From Desulfobacteraceae bacterium (GTDB lineage: Bacteria; Desulfobacterota; Desulfobacteria; Desulfobacterales; UBA11574): 10,912 nt of DNA. The stretch spans positions 1 through 10,912 of the forward strand of contig JAOUGB010000037.1 of the NCBI GenBank assembly GCA_029857875.1, in the 5' to 3' direction. Shown here in pieces: positions 7,556-10,912 of this stretch; the stretch's first letter is position 1; every line of letters starts with the position of its first letter. A program made the position numbers and the translations under genes. The notes beneath the pieces are model-generated. The model saw only the letters and a program-made list of their open reading frames with translations, had not been told where the DNA came from and searched no databases.

Positions 7556-7732
7556 CTATTCCGATTGTTTAGCATCCTCATCTTCTTGCAGACCTTTTAC
7601 AGTCTGTTCAACCGTTTTATAAATAGCCTTGAATGTTTCTTCAAAACCAGCCGGTCCCACTCTGCCCGTTTCAATAAATTTTACGATGATTTCTTTGGTT
7701 GATCTGAGAATCAGTTCATCAATTGAGCTCAT
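7556..7732 (-). CDS. Small conserved-looking acidic protein, 58 residues
   Basis: Translating from ATG 7732 to TAG gives a 58-residue protein, MSSIDELILRSTKEIIVKFIE at the start, then GRVGPAGFEETFKAIYKTVE and an acidic tail EDEDAKQSE. A strong ribosome binding site, AAGGG with 8-nt spacing, precedes the ATG. The pattern of two amphipathic helices around a GRVGPAGF turn resembles the N-terminal half of MucR/Ros-type regulators without their zinc finger; this resemblance is from memory and tentative. A TTGACA (- strand, 7797-7792) could start its promoter, but the matching -10 box is poor. It converges on polA and is divergent from queF. Function unknown. Confidence 0.7.
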   Translation of the reverse strand: MSSIDELILRSTKEIIVKFIETGRVGPAGFEETFKAIYKTVEQTVKGLQEDEDAKQSE

Positions 7733-7847
7733 TTTTGATACCCTTATTTTATTTATAATAATATTAATTCGTTATCAGAACTAAAACCTCGTGTCAAGAT
7801 CCCTGCGAATTTCGTTAGGACCTGCATAAAAAAATCAGGCGGTTTGT

Positions 7848-7876
7848 TTGACAGAAAAGGTTTTCTTCACTATTAT
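7848..7876 (+). promoter_or_regulatory. Sigma70 promoter of queF
   Basis: TTGACA at 7848-7853, a spacer of exactly 17 nt, and TATTAT at 7871-7876 make a near-consensus vegetative promoter. Transcription would begin near 7883, giving a leader of about 54 nt before the GTG start of queF. No preQ1 riboswitch pseudoknot is recognisable in this short leader. The rest of the 204-bp gap 7733-7936 is AT-rich without further recognisable elements. Confidence 0.7.
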
Positions 7877-7936
7877 AACATTTCTCGAAAAATCGTAACA
7901 CTATTTTAAATTAGAATATCATGGAGCATTAAAAAA

Positions 7937-8344
7937 GTGGCAGCATCATTAGAAAAGCAAATAAAATATACCATTGAAAGTCCGGATATTGTAAAGACTG
8001 ACGTGCTTGTCCCAATGGAATATCAATATCAAGACCAAAGGGACATTGATATTGTCATTCAACAACCTGAGTATACCTCTGTATGCCCAATGACCGGATT
8101 GCCGGATGTTGGATGTATAACGATAACATATCGGCCATATAAAAAAATCGTTGAATTGAAATCTTTGAAATTTTATCTGCTGCAATATAGAAACGTGGGT
8201 ATCTTCTATGAACATGTGGTCAACCGGATTCTTGAAGATCTTGTCGCCGTACTGGAGCCCAAACACATGGAAGTTACGGGAGATTTCACGGCAAGAGGGG
8301 GTATTACGACCAAAGTTACAGCTGTTTTCGAGGGGAAAAAATAA
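7937..8344 (+). CDS. queF: NADPH-dependent 7-cyano-7-deazaguanine reductase (QueF, short type)
   Basis: QueF reduces the nitrile of preQ0 to the amine of preQ1 on the path to queuosine in tRNA. The 135-residue length fits the short, single T-fold form. Catalytic Cys50 and Asp57 lie in YTSVCPMTGLPD, and the NADPH-binding QueF motif is ELKSLKFY at 73-80. The substrate-binding glutamate is Glu92 in FYEHVV, and FTARGG at 117-122 is also typical. Where the B. subtilis enzyme, as I recall it, has His before that Glu, this protein has Tyr91. The start is GTG with GGAG at 7923-7926; no ATG is suitably placed. The TAA shares its last base with the ATG of the lipoprotein gene, so the two are translationally coupled. 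Confidence 0.94.
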   Translation: MAASLEKQIKYTIESPDIVKTDVLVPMEYQYQDQRDIDIVIQQPEYTSVCPMTGLPDVGCITITYRPYKKIVELKSLKFYLLQYRNVGIFYEHVVNRILEDLVAVLEPKHMEVTGDFTARGGITTKVTAVFEGKK

Positions 8345-9306
8345 TGTTTCAAAGATTTAAATCCTTTGCCGTAAAGGTTCATCTGGTTGTCGGTATTTTG
8401 TTTTTGCTGCTATGTTTAGTTTCGATTACAGGATGTTCCACCGTTTCTTCCATTGAGAGATCAACCAAGAGAATGGTCAGAGATTTTAGGGCTCCGGATA
8501 GTGATTTGAAAAAAAGGGTTGGAATACTGTTATTTGAAAATAAAACGACTCTCGTTAACAAAGATGTGGAAAAGAAGTTTATAAGAGATCTATCTGAAAC
8601 CATTGCATCTTCATGCCCGAACATTCTTTTGGAAAAGCCGGGAGATTCCGGCTATCCTGACGCCTTGGCAAGGGTGCCAAGGACAAGATTCGGATGGATC
8701 GATAACTTGGCTTTGGCCAAGATCGGCCGGCAGCTCGGTCTGAATGGCATTGTAACCGGCGCGTTAATAACCGTCACACCGAACAAAAGAAAACAGGGTA
8801 TCTTGTGGCTAAAAGACACCCATTACTTTGTCCAAGTACGAATTGCCACGGAAGTTTACGATACTGAAACCGGTGCAAAACTACTGGATGAAAGTTTTGT
8901 ACACGAAATAGAAGTTGACGAAATGGATCTGGAATTGATCCATGCCGATAGTGAAATGAATACATCAATTGTAAATGAGGCGTTTGGGACCATTGCAGAC
9001 GAAATGGGCGAAAAGATTTGTAATGCCATCGTTTTTCAACCCTGGAAAGGGTTTATCGCTTCAATTGATTCAGACAAATTTTTGTTAAATTTCGGGGAAA
9101 ACATTGGCCTGAAAATCGGAGATTTGTTTGAAGTTTTTGACAGCAGCAATATATTCGAGGGGCTGGAAGGGCAACGATTCTTTATACCAGGCGCTAAGAC
9201 CGGTGAAATCAAAATCACTGCGGTATATCCTGACTCTGCTGAAGCGATTATTGTTTCAGGTCATGATATACGACCGGGGTTTTGTGTACAGCCAAAGGAA
9301 CAATAA
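8344..9306 (+). CDS. Lipoprotein, FlgT/CsgG-like
   Basis: A 320-residue envelope lipoprotein. Residues 1-30 are a lipoprotein signal peptide with lipobox ITGC, so Cys31 would be lipidated. Residues about 58-205 (RVGILLFENKTTLVN, then IGRQLGLNGIVTGALITV, then VRIATEVYDTETGAKLLDES) have the alternating alpha/beta pattern of the periplasmic domains in CsgG, LpoB and FlgT proteins. The C-terminal 85 residues (GFIASIDSDKFLLNFGENIGLKIGDLFEVF) resemble the small beta domain at the end of FlgT, a flagellar outer-membrane ring protein. No flagellar gene is nearby, so a motility role is not supported here. The start overlaps the queF stop by one base (TAATG). Confidence 0.8.
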   Translation: MFQRFKSFAVKVHLVVGILFLLLCLVSITGCSTVSSIERSTKRMVRDFRAPDSDLKKRVGILLFENKTTLVNKDVEKKFIRDLSETIASSCPNILLEKPGDSGYPDALARVPRTRFGWIDNLALAKIGRQLGLNGIVTGALITVTPNKRKQGILWLKDTHYFVQVRIATEVYDTETGAKLLDESFVHEIEVDEMDLELIHADSEMNTSIVNEAFGTIADEMGEKICNAIVFQPWKGFIASIDSDKFLLNFGENIGLKIGDLFEVFDSSNIFEGLEGQRFFIPGAKTGEIKITAVYPDSAEAIIVSGHDIRPGFCVQPKEQ

Positions 9307-9327
9307 AAATAAAGTGATTTTAAATTT

Positions 9328-10608
9328 TTAAAATTTGGACAACAACCCGTCAAAGACCAACCTTCCTCTTTTAATAACTTTTTCAACAGTGCTTATTCCC
9401 ACATGATACGGAATGAATTGATATGAAGGATACTTGAGTATAATGACGTCCCCATACTTTCCTATGTCAAGACTTCCGATGATATCTGCTCGCCCAAGGG
9501 CCGCTGCGCCATTGATGGTGAGGGCGGTGATGGCTTCTTCTGTGTCGATGTTCATATAGAGTGTGGCCAGTGCAAAAATGAGAGGGATCGATTCTGAGAA
9601 ACAGCTCCCTGGATTTAAATCTGAGGCAAGGGCTACGGCACAATTGTTATCAATCATATATCGTCCTTTGGCATAAGGCTCTTTTAAACAAAACGCGGTT
9701 CCCGGCAGTAACGTTGCGACCACACCCGCTTTGGCGATGGAATTTATACCTTTATCCGAAGCCTGGAGCAAATGATCTGCCGAAACAGCCCCGATTTCTG
9801 CCGCCAGTTCAGCGCCGCCAAGCCGCTCGATTTCGTCTGCATGAATTTTTATTTTGAGACCGTTTTCTTTTGCCTTTAGTAACAATCGCCTTGACTGCTC
9901 TACGGAAAATACATTCTTTTCACAAAAAACATCACAAAACTCTGCAAGATTTCCATCGATGACCACTGGCAGCATATTATCGATTATATCATCGATAAAT
10001 GCATCTGCTCTTCCTTTATATTCCTCCGGCAGTGCATGGGCGCCTAAAAACGTGCTGACAACATCTATTGGATGGCGTCTGTTCAATTCTTTCATGACTT
10101 CCAACTGCTTTATTTCCGTTTTAAGGTCTAAACCATACCCGCTTTTCCCCTCCACCGTTGTCACACCAAATGACAACATGGAATTCAGCCGTTTAATACC
10201 TGTTTTGATCAATGTTTCTTTTTTAGCCGCTCTGGTCGCTTTGACCGTGCTAAGAATCCCTCCGCCCCTTTCTAATATGTCCATATAGCTGTCACCGCGA
10301 AGTCTCCATGAAAATTCCTCAGCACGATATCCTCCGAAAACAAAATGTGTATGGGAGTCAACAAACCCCGGCAAAACAGCCTTGCCGGCAGCATCGATGA
10401 CGTTAAATTTACTGATTTTGTAATCTTTATCATTAAAGCCCTTCAAAATATCGTTTGTTTTTCCCACCGAGCGAATCGTTCCATTTTCAATGACCAAGGC
10501 ACCGTTTTCAATGACATGCAGGTTAGACATTTCTTTGCCCTGCTTTGCTTTAAAGCCACTGCAGGTAACCAGCTGGGCAGCGTTTTTAATGATTAGGTTT
10601 TCGCGCAT
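9328..10608 (-). CDS. hutI: Imidazolonepropionase
   Basis: HutI opens the ring of 4-imidazolone-5-propionate to give N-formimino-L-glutamate, the third step of histidine degradation. The 426-residue protein is a metal-dependent amidohydrolase of usual length: metal ligands His86 and His88 in GFVDSHTHFVFGG, then VEGKSGYGLD, FLGAHALPEEY, KIHADEIERLGGAELA, SADHLL and the late metal ligand Asp in ALASDLNPGS. The ATG at 10608 was chosen over a TTG/ATG-type start at 10626 because GGAGG sits 7 nt upstream of it, a near-perfect ribosome binding site. It lies 33 nt downstream of the formimidoyltransferase gene on the same strand, whose enzyme uses the HutI product. Confidence 0.96.
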   Translation of the reverse strand: MRENLIIKNAAQLVTCSGFKAKQGKEMSNLHVIENGALVIENGTIRSVGKTNDILKGFNDKDYKISKFNVIDAAGKAVLPGFVDSHTHFVFGGYRAEEFSWRLRGDSYMDILERGGGILSTVKATRAAKKETLIKTGIKRLNSMLSFGVTTVEGKSGYGLDLKTEIKQLEVMKELNRRHPIDVVSTFLGAHALPEEYKGRADAFIDDIIDNMLPVVIDGNLAEFCDVFCEKNVFSVEQSRRLLLKAKENGLKIKIHADEIERLGGAELAAEIGAVSADHLLQASDKGINSIAKAGVVATLLPGTAFCLKEPYAKGRYMIDNNCAVALASDLNPGSCFSESIPLIFALATLYMNIDTEEAITALTINGAAALGRADIIGSLDIGKYGDVIILKYPSYQFIPYHVGISTVEKVIKRGRLVFDGLLSKF

Positions 10609-10641
10609 AGGTTTGCCTCCAAGCACACATAAATAATGGCA

Positions 10642-10912
10642 TCACTCCATGATTCTGGCTTCCAACACCTGATCCATGGAAAAATTTTCTATGCCCATGT
10701 AGTACACTGCTGTATCGATGAGTGCCGCCATGGGCACGATGCCGATGACCTCGCTGCCGGCAACATTTACACCATATCTCTTGGCTTCAATTTTGATAAG
10801 CTCAAATGACCTGTAAAGGGCTGTTTTCGTATAATCCGTCATGTTCATGGAAACCTGAACCATGCCTCTTTCTTCTAATTTTACGCCAATACCCTTGCAA
10901 TATCGCAATCCT
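10642..10912 (-). CDS. ftcD: Glutamate formimidoyltransferase, C-terminal part (5' partial)
   Basis: This enzyme transfers the formimino group from N-formimino-L-glutamate to tetrahydrofolate, yielding glutamate. The visible 90 codons match the C-terminal subdomain of the formiminotransferase: KGIGVKLEERGMVQVSMNM, then YRSFELIKIEAKRYG, then VAGSEVIGIVPMAALIDTAVYY. The frame is open to the right edge (the TTG at 10908 is an internal Leu codon, not the start), so the N-terminal two thirds are outside. The TGA at 10642-10644 comes shortly after this domain, so the cyclodeaminase domain fused to it in animals is absent and this is a stand-alone enzyme. It is upstream of and probably cotranscribed with hutI. 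Confidence 0.92.
   Translation of the reverse strand, partial: GLRYCKGIGVKLEERGMVQVSMNMTDYTKTALYRSFELIKIEAKRYGVNVAGSEVIGIVPMAALIDTAVYYMGIENFSMDQVLEARIME

Noticed and set aside
7883..7936. preQ1 riboswitch in the queF leader
   Set aside because: The leader is only about 54 nt and shows neither a GC-rich stem with the typical C-rich loop nor an A-rich tail pairing with it.
8019..8053. Inverted repeat AATATCAAT / ATTGATATT within queF
   Set aside because: The 17-nt loop and AT-rich arms inside a well-conserved coding region make coincidence likely.
9317..9334. Perfect A/T-only inverted repeat between the lipoprotein gene and hutI as a bidirectional terminator
   Set aside because: Arms of 8 bp with only A-T pairs and a 2-nt gap are too weak for an intrinsic terminator, and the repeat overlaps the hutI stop codon. 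It could be chance in AT-rich DNA.

Overview
The window looks like a chromosomal segment of a mesophilic, anaerobic Desulfobacterota-type bacterium (a sulfate reducer of the Desulfobacterales is my best guess). The basis is moderate GC, the style of the protein sequences, and a gene that appears to use UGA as selenocysteine, a habit common in that group. Taxonomy here is inference; no rRNA or other marker is present.

Layout. Positions 1-1593 (+) hold the C-terminal two thirds of the primosomal helicase PriA, with a reading-frame break at its extreme left edge. A promoter-like intergenic segment with a 14-bp palindrome follows. Next is a compact + strand run: an exported DUF1573 protein interrupted by one in-frame UGA (1732-2463), a HAD phosphatase (2466-3092) and a YkuD-type L,D-transpeptidase (3112-4014). 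Converging on it from the - strand are a CoA-binding-domain protein (4227-4661) and an overlapping, very cysteine-rich 74-residue protein (4034-4258). DNA polymerase I, with all three enzymatic domains intact, is at 4825-7503 (+). After it come an unreported-looking 58-residue gene on the - strand (7556-7732), then a consensus sigma70 promoter driving queF (7937-8344), which is coupled stop-to-start with a FlgT-like lipoprotein gene (8344-9306). The right end is a - strand histidine-degradation unit: glutamate formimidoyltransferase (partial, 10642-10912) followed by imidazolonepropionase hutI (9328-10608).

The most interesting item is the DUF1573 gene. Its reading frame is continuous from 1732 to 2463 except for a UGA at 1957-1959. 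That codon falls exactly on the first cysteine of the family's Cys-Gly-Cys-Thr motif. A 7-bp perfect hairpin with a 6-nt loop begins 11 nt after the UGA, placing the apical loop 17 nt downstream, the geometry expected of a bacterial SECIS element. The predicted product is an exported selenoprotein whose only redox residues, once the signal peptide is removed, are Sec76 and Cys78 (a U-G-C pair). The downstream HAD gene starts 2 nt after its stop, so full UGA read-through may also matter for expression of the neighbours. The alternative, a nonsense mutation or sequencing error, cannot be excluded from one sequence.

Functionally the window mixes housekeeping replication genes (priA, polA), tRNA queuosine synthesis (queF), cell-envelope genes (DUF1573 protein, L,D-transpeptidase, lipoprotein) and histidine catabolism (hutI, formimidoyltransferase). 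No mobile elements, CRISPR arrays, tRNAs or rRNAs were seen.
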